Shown here: positions 1 to 8,478 of the stretch, in pieces
Layout of the letters: every line of letters begins with the position of its first letter
Position numbering within the stretch: position 1 is the first letter of the stretch
The notes under the pieces: model-generated
Seen by the model: the letters and a program-made list of their open reading frames with translations, nothing else
What the model was told of the DNA's origin: nothing
Databases searched by the model: none
Translations under genes and position numbers: made by a program
Origin: Streptomyces antibioticus
GTDB lineage: Bacteria; Actinomycetota; Actinomycetes; Streptomycetales; Streptomycetaceae
Assembly (NCBI RefSeq): GCF_001514065.1
Contig: NZ_KQ948430.1
Coordinates: forward strand, 305,816-369,815
Length of the DNA stretch: 64,000 bases
Reading direction: 5' to 3'

Positions 1-268
1 CGTCGAGCGTGATGGGCGGCAGCCGGTTGCTGTCCCGGCGGGCGAGATAGCCGACCTCGCCGTCGAGGTTCTCCACGGTCTCGATGACGAGCCCGAGTTC
101 GCGCAGATCGTCCTTGTCGCGCTCGAACATCCGGTTGAAGGAGTCGTCGCTGCTGGCTTCGAGGTAGGCCTCGATGGATTCGCGGAGCTCACGCTTGCTG
201 AGCGGCCTGCGGGTCCCCAGCAGACACAGCGCCAGGTTCATCAGCCGCTCGGCCTTGGCAATGGCCAT
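1..268 (-). CDS. pafB: PafB-like WYL-family transcriptional regulator, 5' part only
   Basis: The window holds the first 89 codons, read leftward from an ATG at 268; the rest lies beyond the left edge. The product begins MAIAKAERLMNLALCLLG and continues with an N-terminal winged-helix region (SKRELRESIEAYLE, then FERDKDDLRELGLVIET) typical of the WYL-domain regulators PafB and PafC. In mycobacteria PafBC activates the LexA/RecA-independent DNA damage response, and the pair is encoded next to pafA. Here it lies downstream of pafA and two FKBP genes on the same strand, which is the expected actinobacterial order. The WYL domain itself is not visible, so the choice of PafB over PafC rests on position and N-terminal similarity. 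Confidence 0.75.
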   Translation of the reverse strand, partial: MAIAKAERLMNLALCLLGTRRPLSKRELRESIEAYLEASSDDSFNRMFERDKDDLRELGLVIETVENLDGEVGYLARRDSNRLPPITLD

Positions 269-417
269 CGACGCCCTTCGCCTCCCTATGGTGCGTAATG
301 ACGTTGACCGTACCGCCCCGCGGTGGCGTGGCAAAAGCCGAGGGCCCATGCCCGGACAGGCATGGGCCCCAGCTGATCGGGACCGATCGTGTGACGATCA
401 CTCGTCAGACAGGAAGA

Positions 418-789
418 TCAGACGGCGATCAGGTCGACCACGAAGATCAGCGTCTCGCCCGGCTTGATCGCCGGGGTCGGGCTCTGGTTGCCGTAGGCGA
501 GGTGCGCCGGGATGGTCAGCTGGCGACGGCCGCCGACCTTCATGCCCTGCACGCCCTGGTCCCAGCCCTTGATGACGCGGCCGCCACCGAGCGGGAACTT
601 GAACGGCGTACCGCGGTTCCAGCTGGCGTCGAACTCCTCGCCGGTGCTGAAGGCGACACCCACGTAGTGCACGGTCACGTTCTGACCGGACTGCGCGACC
701 TCGCCGTCGCCCTCCCAGATGTCCTTGATCTCGAGGTCCGCCGGGGGCTCGCCGCCCGGGAAGTCGATCTCGGGCTTGTCGATGCTCAC
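418..789 (-). CDS. Small cytoplasmic FKBP-type peptidyl-prolyl cis-trans isomerase
   Basis: A 123-residue protein consisting of one FKBP domain: VTVHYVGVAFSTGEEFDASW, GRVIKGWDQGVQGMKVGG, the substrate-pocket LAYG, and a final LIFVVDLIAV strand. It should catalyse proline cis/trans isomerisation. There is no signal peptide, so it probably acts in the cytoplasm. An upstream in-frame start at 822 is possible, but the GTG at 789 is preceded by AGGAG at 8 nt and gives the usual start VSIDKPEIDFPGG. It lies 60 bp downstream of a second, lipoprotein FKBP gene and just upstream of pafB. Confidence 0.9.
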   Translation of the reverse strand: MSIDKPEIDFPGGEPPADLEIKDIWEGDGEVAQSGQNVTVHYVGVAFSTGEEFDASWNRGTPFKFPLGGGRVIKGWDQGVQGMKVGGRRQLTIPAHLAYGNQSPTPAIKPGETLIFVVDLIAV

Positions 790-849
790 GTCACTAGCTC
801 CTGCTTGTTCACGGAAAGGCAACAGGGACAGTCTTACACCCTGGCAGGG

Positions 850-1857
850 TCACATCTTCGCGAGGATGTCCACGGTGAAGACGAGCGTCGAGTCCTTCGA
901 GATGCCACTGCCGCTCGGCGGGCTGTCGCCGTAGCCCAGCGCCGGCGGGATCACGATCAGGACGCGGCTGCCGACCTTCTTGCCGGTCAGACCCTGCGCC
1001 CACCCCTTGACGACCTGCTGCAACGAGAACGACGTCAGCGACTTGCGGCTGTACGTCGAGTCGAACTCCTTGCCGGTGTCCCACAGCACGCCCTTGTACT
1101 GGACGAGCACCGTGTTCTCCGCCTTGACCTCGTCGCCGTCGCCCTCGATCACATACTCCGCGACCAGCTTGGTCGGCGCGTCCGCCTTGGGCACGTCGAT
1201 GGTCGGCGCCTTGCCGTCGGTGTTGGCGCTCACCTTCGGCAGCTTGCTGTCGTCCTGGGCGACCGTCTTGCCCTTGGCCGAGCTCTTGGCGTTGAACGTG
1301 CCCTCGATGTCGACCACGAAGACCAGCGTGTCGGTGCCCTTGATGCCCGCCTGCGCGTTGCCCTGCTTGCCGTACCCCCACGTCGGCGCCGTGGACATCA
1401 GCACCCGGCTGCCGACCTTCTTGCCCGCCAGCGCATAGCGCCAGCTGTCGATGATCGCGCCCTGGGCGAGCTGGATCACCAGCGCCGTCTTGCGGTCGTA
1501 GGAGTTGTCGAAGACCTTCGCCGTGTCCCAGATCTGACCCAGGTAGTTCGCCTGGATGTAGTCGTTCTCCGCGACCGTCTGGCCGCCTCCCGCGATCACC
1601 GTCTTCACCGCGACCTGGTCGGACGGGTCGCCACTGCCCTTGGCGACCGTCGGCTTCTGACCGAACTTGGTCCCCGCCGTGATCGCCGGCAGCGGACCGT
1701 CGACGATCTTCGGCGCCGGCGCGGCGGCCGTCTCCGACGCCGAGGGCGAGGGAGACGCGCTCTCGCTCGCCTTGCTCGAGTCGGAATCCTCGTCACCGCA
1801 CGCGGCGAGTGTGGCCATTCCAGCGGGTACGGCAATGAGCAGTGAGCGTCGGCGCAC
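850..1857 (-). CDS. FKBP-type peptidyl-prolyl isomerase lipoprotein with two FKBP domains
   Basis: A 335-residue predicted lipoprotein. The signal (VRRRSLLIAVPAGM) ends in lipobox LAAC with the acylated Cys at residue 20, followed by a Ser/Glu-rich linker. Two FKBP-like domains follow. The first lacks the neat WDxG core (WRYALAGKKVGSRVLM, WGYG). The second is better conserved (VVKGWAQGLTGKKVGSR, LGYGDSPP, TLVFTVDILAKM). It probably folds proteins outside the membrane. The longer frame to 2046 would bury the signal peptide, and GTG at 1857 with GAGG 8 nt upstream is a better start. It is separated from pafA by a strong terminator-like hairpin, so it may have its own promoter. Confidence 0.88.
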   Translation of the reverse strand: MRRRSLLIAVPAGMATLAACGDEDSDSSKASESASPSPSASETAAAPAPKIVDGPLPAITAGTKFGQKPTVAKGSGDPSDQVAVKTVIAGGGQTVAENDYIQANYLGQIWDTAKVFDNSYDRKTALVIQLAQGAIIDSWRYALAGKKVGSRVLMSTAPTWGYGKQGNAQAGIKGTDTLVFVVDIEGTFNAKSSAKGKTVAQDDSKLPKVSANTDGKAPTIDVPKADAPTKLVAEYVIEGDGDEVKAENTVLVQYKGVLWDTGKEFDSTYSRKSLTSFSLQQVVKGWAQGLTGKKVGSRVLIVIPPALGYGDSPPSGSGISKDSTLVFTVDILAKM

Positions 1858-1920
1858 GGTGAAAGCCTCGTAATCGATCGATCTTGTTGATGGCGTGCGC
1901 GCAACTCTACGGCGTGAGAA

Positions 1921-1949
1921 GGGCGCCGTACGGAAAACGTACGGCGCCC
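1921..1949 (-). terminator. Terminator-like hairpin downstream of pafA
   Basis: A perfect 12-bp stem, GGGCGCCGTACG (1921-1932) and CGTACGGCGCCC (1938-1949), with a five-base loop. It starts 37 bp after the pafA stop codon and precedes the FKBP lipoprotein gene. There is no clear T-tract, which is common for Streptomyces terminators. Confidence 0.7.
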
Positions 1950-1985
1950 GTGTTGCGTTCCGGCAATCCGACCGGAACACCCGAC

Positions 1986-3347
1986 TCACATACCGGCGAT
2001 CAGCTTCTCCACCCGGTCGTCCACCGAACGGAACGGGTCCTTGCACAACACCGTCCGCTGCGCCTGGTCGTTCAGCTTGAGATGGACCCAGTCGACGGTG
2101 AAGTCCCGGCGCTGTTCCTGGGCCCGGCGGATGAAGTCACCGCGAAGCCGGGCCCGAGTGGTCTGCGGGGGCACGGACTTGCCCTCGAAGATCTTCAAGT
2201 CGTTGCAGATACGCGCTGCTTGGCCCTTCCGCTCCAGAAGGTAGTACAGCCCGCGACGACGGTGGATGTCGTGATAAGCGAGGTCTATCTGCGCGACCCG
2301 CGGATGCGACATGGTCATGTTGTGCTTGGCCCGGTACCGCTCGATGAGCTTGTACTTCATCACCCAGTCGATCTCGGTACCGATCCGGTCGAGATCCTCG
2401 GCCTCGATCGCGTCCAGCGTACGGCCCCACAGCTCCAGGACCTGCTCGACGGTGCCCGTACGAATACCGCGGCGCTCACAGAAGTCCACGGCCTTCTCGT
2501 AGTACTCGCGCTGCACCTCCAGCGCGGAGGCCTCCCGGCCGCTCGCCAGACGCACCTTGCGCCGGCCGGTGATGTCATGGCTGACCTCACGGATCGCCCG
2601 GATCGGGTTCTCCAGGGTCAGGTCACGCATCACGGTGCCCGCCTCGATCATGCGCAGCACCAGGTCGGTCGCCCCGACCTTCAGCAGCATGGTCGTCTCG
2701 GACATGTTCGAGTCGCCCACGATCACGTGGAGACGGCGGTAACGCTCGGCGTCCGCGTGCGGTTCGTCACGCGTGTTGATGATCGGGCGCGAACGGGTCG
2801 TCGCCGAGGAGACGCCCTCCCAGATGTGCTCCGCCCGCTGACTGACGCAGTAGACCGCGCCCCGCGGCGTCTGCAGCACCTTGCCGGCACCACACAGAAG
2901 CTGCCGCGTGACGAGGAACGGAATGAGGATGTCCGCGAGCCGGGAGAACTCCCCATGGCGTGCGACGAGGTAGTTCTCGTGGCAGCCGTAGGAGTTGCCG
3001 GCCGAGTCTGTGTTGTTCTTGAAGAGGTAGACGTCGCCCGCGATTCCTTCCTCGTGCAGGCGTCGTTCGGCGTCCACCAGGAGTCCTTCGAGAATGCGCT
3101 CGCCCGCTTTGTCGTGCGTGACCAGTTCCGTCACGTTGTCACATTCGGGAGTGGCGTATTCCGGATGTGACCCGACATCGAGATAGAGGCGGGCGCCGTT
3201 TCGCAGAAAGACGTTGCTGCTGCGGCCCCATGACACGACACGGCGGAAGAGGTACCGCGCCACCTCGTCGGGAGACAGGCGTCGCTGTCCCCTGAACGTA
3301 CATGTGACGCCGTACTCGTTCTCCAGCCCGAAAATGCGGCGGTCCAT
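1986..3347 (-). CDS. pafA: Pup-protein ligase PafA
   Basis: A 453-residue carboxylate-amine ligase that joins the C-terminal glutamate of Pup to substrate lysines using ATP. The N-terminal GLENEYG motif carries the metal-binding Glu9. The catalytic aspartate is D57 in [32 protein letters not shown] and [20 protein letters not shown] are ATP- and Pup-binding segments shared with Dop. It lacks the long insertion (Dop loop) found in Dop. The ATG at 3347 is only 9 nt after the stop codon of the upstream MFS gene, with no obvious Shine-Dalgarno of its own. Translation may therefore be coupled to that gene. The rest of the pupylation genes lie upstream at 5.8-12.0 kb. Confidence 0.97.
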   Translation of the reverse strand: MDRRIFGLENEYGVTCTFRGQRRLSPDEVARYLFRRVVSWGRSSNVFLRNGARLYLDVGSHPEYATPECDNVTELVTHDKAGERILEGLLVDAERRLHEEGIAGDVYLFKNNTDSAGNSYGCHENYLVARHGEFSRLADILIPFLVTRQLLCGAGKVLQTPRGAVYCVSQRAEHIWEGVSSATTRSRPIINTRDEPHADAERYRRLHVIVGDSNMSETTMLLKVGATDLVLRMIEAGTVMRDLTLENPIRAIREVSHDITGRRKVRLASGREASALEVQREYYEKAVDFCERRGIRTGTVEQVLELWGRTLDAIEAEDLDRIGTEIDWVMKYKLIERYRAKHNMTMSHPRVAQIDLAYHDIHRRRGLYYLLERKGQAARICNDLKIFEGKSVPPQTTRARLRGDFIRRAQEQRRDFTVDWVHLKLNDQAQRTVLCKDPFRSVDDRVEKLIAGM

Positions 3348-3356
3348 GACTGAACA

Positions 3357-4616
3357 TTACGCCCGATCCCCTGTGCTGAAACGGGGTTCGGCAGCACGGT
3401 TTGGATCATTTTCCGATGAAGCCGCAACCACCGCCCCCCTGCCGGGAGCTGCGAGGACCCGTCCGGTGGCCAGCAGAACCAGCAACGACACACCCCCCGT
3501 GACCGCCGGCACGGCAAACCCCCACAGCGCCCCACCGTGCTCCACGACCGGCCCGGCGAGGCCCGTTCCGACCGAAGAACCCACCGTGAACGTCGTCACG
3601 AGCCAGGAGAACGCCTCCGTGACCGTGCCCCGCGGCGCATGGCGGTCGACCAGCACGAACGCACACGCGATCGCGGGCGCCAGGAACAGCCCGGCGAGCA
3701 CCGTCAGCAGCACCATCGCAACCGGACCGGGCCGCAGCATCAACGGCAGCTGACATGCCGCCAGAAGAGCGACCAGCACCCGCAGTCGCCGCGCCGGCTC
3801 ACCGCTCCACTGCCGAGCCCCGTACACGGTCCCGCCGATGAGAGCACCGAGCCCCAGGCCCGCCATCATCCAGCCGTACACCGCATCCCCGCCGTGATCG
3901 TCCGCGTACGACACCGAAGTCACCGCGATCGACCCCAGAGCACAGCCGACGAACAGGAACGCCGCCAGCAGCGCCAGCAGCCCCGGCGAGCGCAACGCAC
4001 CCAGCCAGTGCGCCTCCCGCGGCGCCGACCGCCACGCGCGCGAGGGCCGCGACACGACCACGGAGAGCGCGCCCAGCACCCCGAGGACATTCAGCACCAG
4101 CAACGCCGCCTGCGCCGACCACACCGACGCGCACACCGTCAGCAGCAACGGTCCCACGGTGAACATGACTTCCTGCGCCACCGCGTCCATGGCGTACGCC
4201 GTGTGCACCTGGTCCTCCCGCTGGAGGACCGACGACCACAGCGCCCGCAGACCGCCCTCCAGGGGCGGCGTGAACAGACCGGAGGCGGCCACCGCGGCGT
4301 AGGACAGCACGCGCGGCTCGGTGCCGGTGAAGGCGAAGGCGGTCATCGCCAGCGCCGACAGGACCGCCGCCGGCAGCTGCACCCGCGGCTGCCCGTACAG
4401 GTCGACCAGCCGCCCCAGCACCGGCTGCCCCACGGCGTTGGCGACGCCGTACACCGCCGCCAGCGCACCCGCGAGGCTGTAGGTACCGCCCTCGGAGCGG
4501 ATGAACAGCACGATCGCGATCGCCGCGATGGCGTTCGGCAGCCGCCCCACGAGCGTGCCGACGAGCAGCCGCGTCGCATGCCTAGCCCTGAGGATCTCCA
4601 GGTATCCCGCGGCCAT
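3357..4616 (-). CDS. Major facilitator superfamily transporter
   Basis: A 419-residue membrane protein with about 10-12 hydrophobic segments. The N-terminal half has the MFS loop pattern GRLVDLYGQPRVQL after TM2/3. Long Ala/Leu/Val-rich helices continue through VLLTVLAGLFLAPAIACAFVL near residue 315. The substrate cannot be inferred; the fold resembles drug or sugar exporters. The gene is transcribed away from a divergent LacI regulator, with a paired TACGTA operator-like element between them, so LacI control is likely. Downstream it runs almost directly into pafA (9-nt gap), so pafA could share its transcript. Confidence 0.85.
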   Translation of the reverse strand: MAAGYLEILRARHATRLLVGTLVGRLPNAIAAIAIVLFIRSEGGTYSLAGALAAVYGVANAVGQPVLGRLVDLYGQPRVQLPAAVLSALAMTAFAFTGTEPRVLSYAAVAASGLFTPPLEGGLRALWSSVLQREDQVHTAYAMDAVAQEVMFTVGPLLLTVCASVWSAQAALLVLNVLGVLGALSVVVSRPSRAWRSAPREAHWLGALRSPGLLALLAAFLFVGCALGSIAVTSVSYADDHGGDAVYGWMMAGLGLGALIGGTVYGARQWSGEPARRLRVLVALLAACQLPLMLRPGPVAMVLLTVLAGLFLAPAIACAFVLVDRHAPRGTVTEAFSWLVTTFTVGSSVGTGLAGPVVEHGGALWGFAVPAVTGGVSLLVLLATGRVLAAPGRGAVVAASSENDPNRAAEPRFSTGDRA

Positions 4617-4652
4617 GACCCGCCCTTCCCGTCGGCGACCACGCCGAAGTGT

Positions 4653-4679
4653 TACGTATAACTTCCCTCGTCATACGTA
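4653..4679. promoter_or_regulatory. Putative LacI operator in the MFS/lacI divergent promoter
   Basis: TACGTAT (4653-4659) and ATACGTA (4673-4679) form perfect inverted arms. Each also contains the self-palindrome TACGTA with a central CG, as many LacI-family operators have. The two TACGTA cores are 21 bp apart, two helical turns. The site lies between the MFS start (4616) and the preferred lacI start (4724), where it could control both directions. Confidence 0.6.
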
Positions 4680-4723
4680 CCATGTGCGCTGTTCCCCAGT
4701 CCAGACGAAAGAGCAGGCACACG

Positions 4724-5743
4724 GTGGCACGAGGAGGCAGCACCCGCCCCACCAGCCGGGACGTGGCCCAGGCCGCCGGGGTCTCCCAGGCCGCGGTCTC
4801 CCTCGTCCTCGGCGACAAATGGCGCGGCCGCGTCTCCGAGACCACCGCGCAACGGGTACGGGAAGCCGCGCGGGAACTGGGCTACCGCCCCAACCTCGCC
4901 GCCCGCAATCTCCGTCTGGGGCGCACACGGACCGTCCTCCTGGTCGTCCCCGCCCTGACCACAGAATTCTTCGCCGGCGTCTACACCGGCGCCGCCCGCA
5001 TCGCCGCCGAACGCGGCTTCGGCGTCGTCCTGTACCCCTCCCCCGAAGGCGTCGGCCCCGCCCGGGACCCCTTCGCCTCCGCCCAGGCCGCCCTCGACGG
5101 CGTCATCGCCTCCTCCATGGCCGCCGACGCCCTCACCGCCATCCGCGGCGACCAACTCCCCCTCGTCATGCTCGACAGCGACCCCACAGGCAGCCTCGGC
5201 GCCGCCACCGTCAACCTCGACATCACCGACGGCACCCACCAGATCGCCGACCACCTCCTCGGCCTCGGCCACCGCCACTTCCTGCACCTCGCCGCCGACA
5301 TCCCCTCCTGGACCTTCGAGGTACGCGCGCGTGCCCTGGCCGAACGACTGGCGGCCGTACCCGGCACCTCACTCCGGACCGCCCACACCCCCATGTCCAT
5401 CGAAGGCGCCCTGGCCGCGACAGAAGCGGCCCTCACAGCCCCCGGCCCCCACCCCACCGCGGTCGTCTGCGACGACGACAAACTCGCCGCCGGCGTCTAC
5501 AAAGCCCTCCGCCGCCACGGCCTGCGCATCCCCGACGACGTCTCCGTCACCGGCGTCGACGACATCGCCCTCGCCGCCGCCCTCGACCCCGAACTGACGA
5601 CCGTACGACTCGACGCCGAACTCTTCGGCGAACGCGGCATGCAAGCCCTCCTGGACGTCCTGGACGGCCGCACACCGGACGCCGGGGACATCCCGGTGGA
5701 ACTCGTCGTCCGAGCCTCCACAGCCCCACCCAGCACCCCCTGA
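4724..5743 (+). CDS. LacI-family transcriptional regulator
   Basis: A 339-residue repressor. The N-terminal helix-turn-helix reads RDVAQAAGVSQAAVSLVLGDKW, followed by RVREAARELGYRPNLAARNLR, the hinge-helix region. A periplasmic-binding-protein-like effector domain fills the rest (VDGVIASSM, VCDDDKLAAGVYKALRRHG, GVDDIALAAALDPELTTVR). An ATG at 4649 would start inside the operator-like repeat, so the GTG at 4724, just before the HTH, is preferred; GAAAGAG 8-14 nt upstream is a modest ribosome site. It is divergent from the MFS gene, its probable target. The effector is unknown. Confidence 0.9.
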   Translation: MARGGSTRPTSRDVAQAAGVSQAAVSLVLGDKWRGRVSETTAQRVREAARELGYRPNLAARNLRLGRTRTVLLVVPALTTEFFAGVYTGAARIAAERGFGVVLYPSPEGVGPARDPFASAQAALDGVIASSMAADALTAIRGDQLPLVMLDSDPTGSLGAATVNLDITDGTHQIADHLLGLGHRHFLHLAADIPSWTFEVRARALAERLAAVPGTSLRTAHTPMSIEGALAATEAALTAPGPHPTAVVCDDDKLAAGVYKALRRHGLRIPDDVSVTGVDDIALAAALDPELTTVRLDAELFGERGMQALLDVLDGRTPDAGDIPVELVVRASTAPPSTP

Positions 5744-5749
5744 ACGCCC

Positions 5750-5783
5750 TGTGCCCCGGCCGGGAGACCCGGGCCGGGGCACA
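5750..5783. terminator. Shared terminator between convergent lacI and prcA
   Basis: TGTGCCCCGGCC (5750-5761) pairs with GGCCGGGGCACA (5772-5783), with a further GGG/CCC pair inside. It lies seven bases after the lacI stop and 32 bases beyond the prcA stop, so it can serve both. Confidence 0.75.
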
Positions 5784-5814
5784 GAAGGGGTGAGCGCAGA
5801 AAACCGGGGCCGAC

Positions 5815-6552
5815 CTACTCCTCCTCGGAGCTCTCCGCCTCGGTCTCCGCACCATCGGTCTCCAGCAGCCGCGCCAGCTGACGACCCACGATCCGCTTGA
5901 ACTTCCGCTGCTGCGGACGCGTACGGTCCAGCACCGCGACCTCCAGCCGCTCGGCCGGAATCTCCCGCTGCGTACCGCTCGTGTCCCGCGACAACGCCTG
6001 AACCGCAAGCTTCAGCGCCTCGGCCAGGCTCATACCGTCCTGATGACGCTGATCGAGATAACTGCTGATCTGCTCGGCGTTACCACCGACCGCGACCGAA
6101 CCGTGCTCGTCCACGATCGAACCGTCATGCGGCAGCCGATAGATCTGATCACCCTCGGCCGTGTCACCGACCTCCGCCACGACCAGCTCCACCTCGTACG
6201 GCTTCTCGGCCGCGGAGGAGAAGATCGTGCCCAACGTCTGCGCGTACACGTTGGCGAGACCACGCGCGGTCACATCGTCACGGTCATAGGTGTACCCACG
6301 AAGATCGGCGTACCGCACCCCACCGATCCGCAGGTTCTCGTACTCGTTGTACTTACCGGCGGCCGCGAAACCGATCCGGTCATAGATCTCGCTGAACTTG
6401 TGCAGCGCACGGGACGGGTTCTCACCGACGAACACAATGCCGTCGGCATACTGCAGCACAACCAGGCTGCGGCCACGCGCGATGCCCTTACGGGCGTACT
6501 CCGCCCGGTCGGCCATCGCCTGCTGGGGGGAGACATAGAACGGCGTCGACAC
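5815..6552 (-). CDS. prcA: 20S proteasome alpha subunit
   Basis: A 245-residue alpha-type proteasome subunit that forms the outer gated rings of the 20S core. It begins [26 protein letters not shown], the usual N-terminal gate and H0 helix, followed by the alpha-family segment [18 protein letters not shown]. There is no N-terminal catalytic threonine. The C-terminus is a Glu/Ser-rich acidic tail ([11 protein letters not shown]). It is the last gene of the proteasome operon, 66 bp after prcB. Confidence 0.97.
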   Translation of the reverse strand: MSTPFYVSPQQAMADRAEYARKGIARGRSLVVLQYADGIVFVGENPSRALHKFSEIYDRIGFAAAGKYNEYENLRIGGVRYADLRGYTYDRDDVTARGLANVYAQTLGTIFSSAAEKPYEVELVVAEVGDTAEGDQIYRLPHDGSIVDEHGSVAVGGNAEQISSYLDQRHQDGMSLAEALKLAVQALSRDTSGTQREIPAERLEVAVLDRTRPQQRKFKRIVGRQLARLLETDGAETEAESSEEE

Positions 6553-6618
6553 CGGTTATCCGTCCCTTTCTGTAGAAGTCACTGCGATCACCTGAACAAG
6601 AGCCGGGGCGCCGACCGC

Positions 6619-7464
6619 CTACAGCAGCGCGGCCCGCGGACCGTCAGGCTGCTCCAGACGCCGCTCCAGAATCGAACGGGCGATGTCGGACGACTCCTCG
6701 TCCGTCAGGCGACGGAAACCGTCCTCGGTGATCACGGTGACGATCGGATAGATCCGGCGGGCGACATCGGGACCACCGGTCGCCGAGTCGTCGTCAGCCG
6801 CGTCGTACAGAGCCTGCACCACCAGCGTGGTCGCCTGCTCCTCGCTCAGATCGTCACGGAACAGCTTCTTCATCGCACCGCGCGCGAAGATCGAGCCGGA
6901 ACCGGTCGCAGCGAAGTTGTGCTCCTCGGAACGGCCACCCGTGACGTCGTACGAGAAGATCCGCCCCCGCTCCCGATCCACGTCGTACCCCGCGAACAGC
7001 GGCACGACAGCCAGCCCCTGCATCGCCATGCCGAGATTGGACCGGATCATGGTCGACAACCGGTTGGCCTTGCCCTCCAGCGACAGCTGAGCGCCTTCCA
7101 CCTTCTCGAAGTGCTCCAGCTCCAGCTGGAAAAGCTTCACCATCTCCACGGCCAGACCAGCGGTGCCGGCGATACCGACGGCCGAGTACTCGTCCGCCGG
7201 GAACACCTTCTCGATGTCCCGCTGCGCGATGACATTGCCCATGGTCGCCCGCCGGTCACCGGCGAGCACGACGCCTCCGGGGAACGTCACGGCCACGATG
7301 GTCGTCCCGTGCGGCGCCTCGATGACACCCTGGGTGGGCGGGAGTTGACGCTTGCCAGGCAGCAGCTCGGGCTGGTGCTCGGAGAGAAAGTCCATGAAGG
7401 ACGAGGACCCTGGCGTCAGGAAGGCAGCTGGTAGACGCCCGGTGCTACGAGTGTTGGCTTCCAC
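6619..7464 (-). CDS. prcB: 20S proteasome beta subunit (catalytic)
   Basis: A 281-residue beta subunit. The propeptide ends in EAPHG and self-cleavage would expose Thr54 ([19 protein letters not shown]), the N-terminal nucleophile. [18 protein letters not shown] carries the conserved GSGS segment. The frame stays open to 7551, but GTG at 7464 ([19 protein letters not shown]) matches the family N-terminus and has AAGGA 5 nt upstream. The start lies 49 nt inside the end of the upstream endonuclease VII-like gene, in another reading frame, which suggests coupled translation. Confidence 0.97.
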   Translation of the reverse strand: MEANTRSTGRLPAAFLTPGSSSFMDFLSEHQPELLPGKRQLPPTQGVIEAPHGTTIVAVTFPGGVVLAGDRRATMGNVIAQRDIEKVFPADEYSAVGIAGTAGLAVEMVKLFQLELEHFEKVEGAQLSLEGKANRLSTMIRSNLGMAMQGLAVVPLFAGYDVDRERGRIFSYDVTGGRSEEHNFAATGSGSIFARGAMKKLFRDDLSEEQATTLVVQALYDAADDDSATGGPDVARRIYPIVTVITEDGFRRLTDEESSDIARSILERRLEQPDGPRAALL

Positions 7465-8021
7465 GCGATTCCTTCCACGTATGCGGCAGCCCGCCTTATG
7501 GCATCGGGCCGATCTTTGAACTGCCCCAGTGCGGCATTGCAGCTGAAGCACAGTACGCCTCGGACCCTACCCGTCTTGTGGCAGTGATCCACATGCTCGG
7601 GGCGAGCCGCCAAACATATGCAGCAGCCGCCCCCTTGAGAGGCGATCAACTCGTCACGTTCGGCTTCGGTGATGCCGTACTGGCGCTTCAGATGATCCTG
7701 CCTGCTCTGGATCGCCCGGCACGCTTTGCACCGCGTCGACAGACCATCAGAGGCCGTTGCGTTGCGGTGCCACTCGCTGTGCGGCTTGACCTCGTCACAT
7801 GTCCGGCAGAGCTTGTGCCCAGCCGGGACCTCCACCTGCTCGCGAACCGACTTACCCATGGCCTCCCGGCGCCGCCGGTAGTGCGCGGCGCTGTATTCCG
7901 CCACGCACTCCCGGCAGTGCACCTGGAGGCCATCACGCCGATTTTTGTCTCGCGCGAATGCAGCAAGCGGCAGCTCTCGCCGGCACTTTCTGCACTCCTT
8001 CGCGTTCGGCTCGTCAACCAC
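7416..8021 (-). CDS. Endonuclease VII (HNH/treble-clef) domain protein in the proteasome operon
   Basis: A 201-residue protein with two N-terminal CxxC...CxxC zinc-ribbon-like units (ECRKC...HCREC, then LCRTC...RCKAC). A recombination endonuclease VII domain follows: [22 protein letters not shown], then [16 protein letters not shown], with the HVDHCH metal site and zinc cysteines. Phage T4 endonuclease VII resolves branched DNA; the role of chromosomal relatives is not established. It starts at GTG 8021, sits between pup and prcB on the same strand and overlaps the prcB start by 49 nt. As I recall, other Streptomyces have a gene of this type at the same place. Confidence 0.85.
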   Translation of the reverse strand: MVDEPNAKECRKCRRELPLAAFARDKNRRDGLQVHCRECVAEYSAAHYRRRREAMGKSVREQVEVPAGHKLCRTCDEVKPHSEWHRNATASDGLSTRCKACRAIQSRQDHLKRQYGITEAERDELIASQGGGCCICLAARPEHVDHCHKTGRVRGVLCFSCNAALGQFKDRPDAIRRAAAYVEGIAWKPTLVAPGVYQLPS

Positions 8022-8070
8022 CCTGTTCCCCCGCCACCTTCACTTCGAAGGCAAAGTGGCCAAACGACCT

Positions 8071-8289
8071 TTACTCTCCACCTTTTTGCACGAAGGAGCG
8101 CACGAAATCCTCGGCATTTTCCTCGAGTACGTCATCGATTTCATCCAGAACCGAGTCCACGTCATCGCTCAGCTTCTCGTGGCGCTCCTTGAGGTCTTCC
8201 GAGCCCTGCGCTTCCGCAGTCTGCTCCTCGGCCTCTTCCGTGGAGCGCGTCGCCTTCTGCTGGCCGCCGCCGGTGTCCTTGGTTGACAT
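8071..8289 (-). CDS. pup: Prokaryotic ubiquitin-like protein Pup
   Basis: A 72-residue, highly acidic, largely disordered tag starting MSTKDTGGGQQKATRS. The conserved C-terminal helix is SVLDEIDDVLEENAEDFVRSF, which binds the Arc coiled coil, and the end is VQKGGE. Because the last residue is already Glu, not Gln, PafA could use it without deamidation by Dop. The ATG at 8289 is preceded by GGTGAGGG. It lies upstream of the endonuclease VII-like gene, prcB and prcA, and downstream of dop and a likely promoter region. Confidence 0.97.
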   Translation of the reverse strand: MSTKDTGGGQQKATRSTEEAEEQTAEAQGSEDLKERHEKLSDDVDSVLDEIDDVLEENAEDFVRSFVQKGGE

Positions 8290-8355
8290 AACCCTCACCC
8301 CGCTCGTTTCGCCCGACATGGTCGCCAGGTCGGCTTATCCGCCGATCGGTGATGA

Positions 8356-8379
8356 TCAGACCCTACAAGCCGGGTCTGA
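8356..8379 (-). promoter_or_regulatory. Inverted repeat and TAGGGT promoter element upstream of pup
   Basis: TCAGACCC (8356-8363) and GGGTCTGA (8372-8379) are perfect 8-bp arms around an 8-bp spacer; an outer GATG/CATC extends them with a mismatch. On the minus strand the repeat contains TAGGGT, which fits the Streptomyces -10 pattern TAGRRT, about 75 bp upstream of the pup ATG. It could be a promoter overlapped by an operator, or an RNA hairpin. Confidence 0.45.
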
Positions 8380-8383
8380 CATC

Positions 8384-8414
8384 GGCCCCGCAGTTTCCTC
8401 AACGTGCGGGGGCC
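8384..8414 (-). terminator. Hairpin between dop and pup
   Basis: GGCCCCGCA (8384-8392) pairs with TGCGGGGGCC (8405-8414), with one bulged G. It lies 65 bp past the dop stop and just before the pup promoter candidate. It may partly terminate the dop transcript. Confidence 0.5.
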
Positions 8415-8478
8415 ACCTCGATGATTCCCGGACGGAGGGATTTCCACCCTGTCCGGCCGACACTGCCCGCGTACCCGC

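Noticed and set aside
298-1845. A 515-codon open frame opposite the FKBP genes, and similar long Arg/Gly/Ala-rich frames across the window
   Set aside because: They are antisense or shifted frames of clear genes and lack ribosome sites or family motifs.
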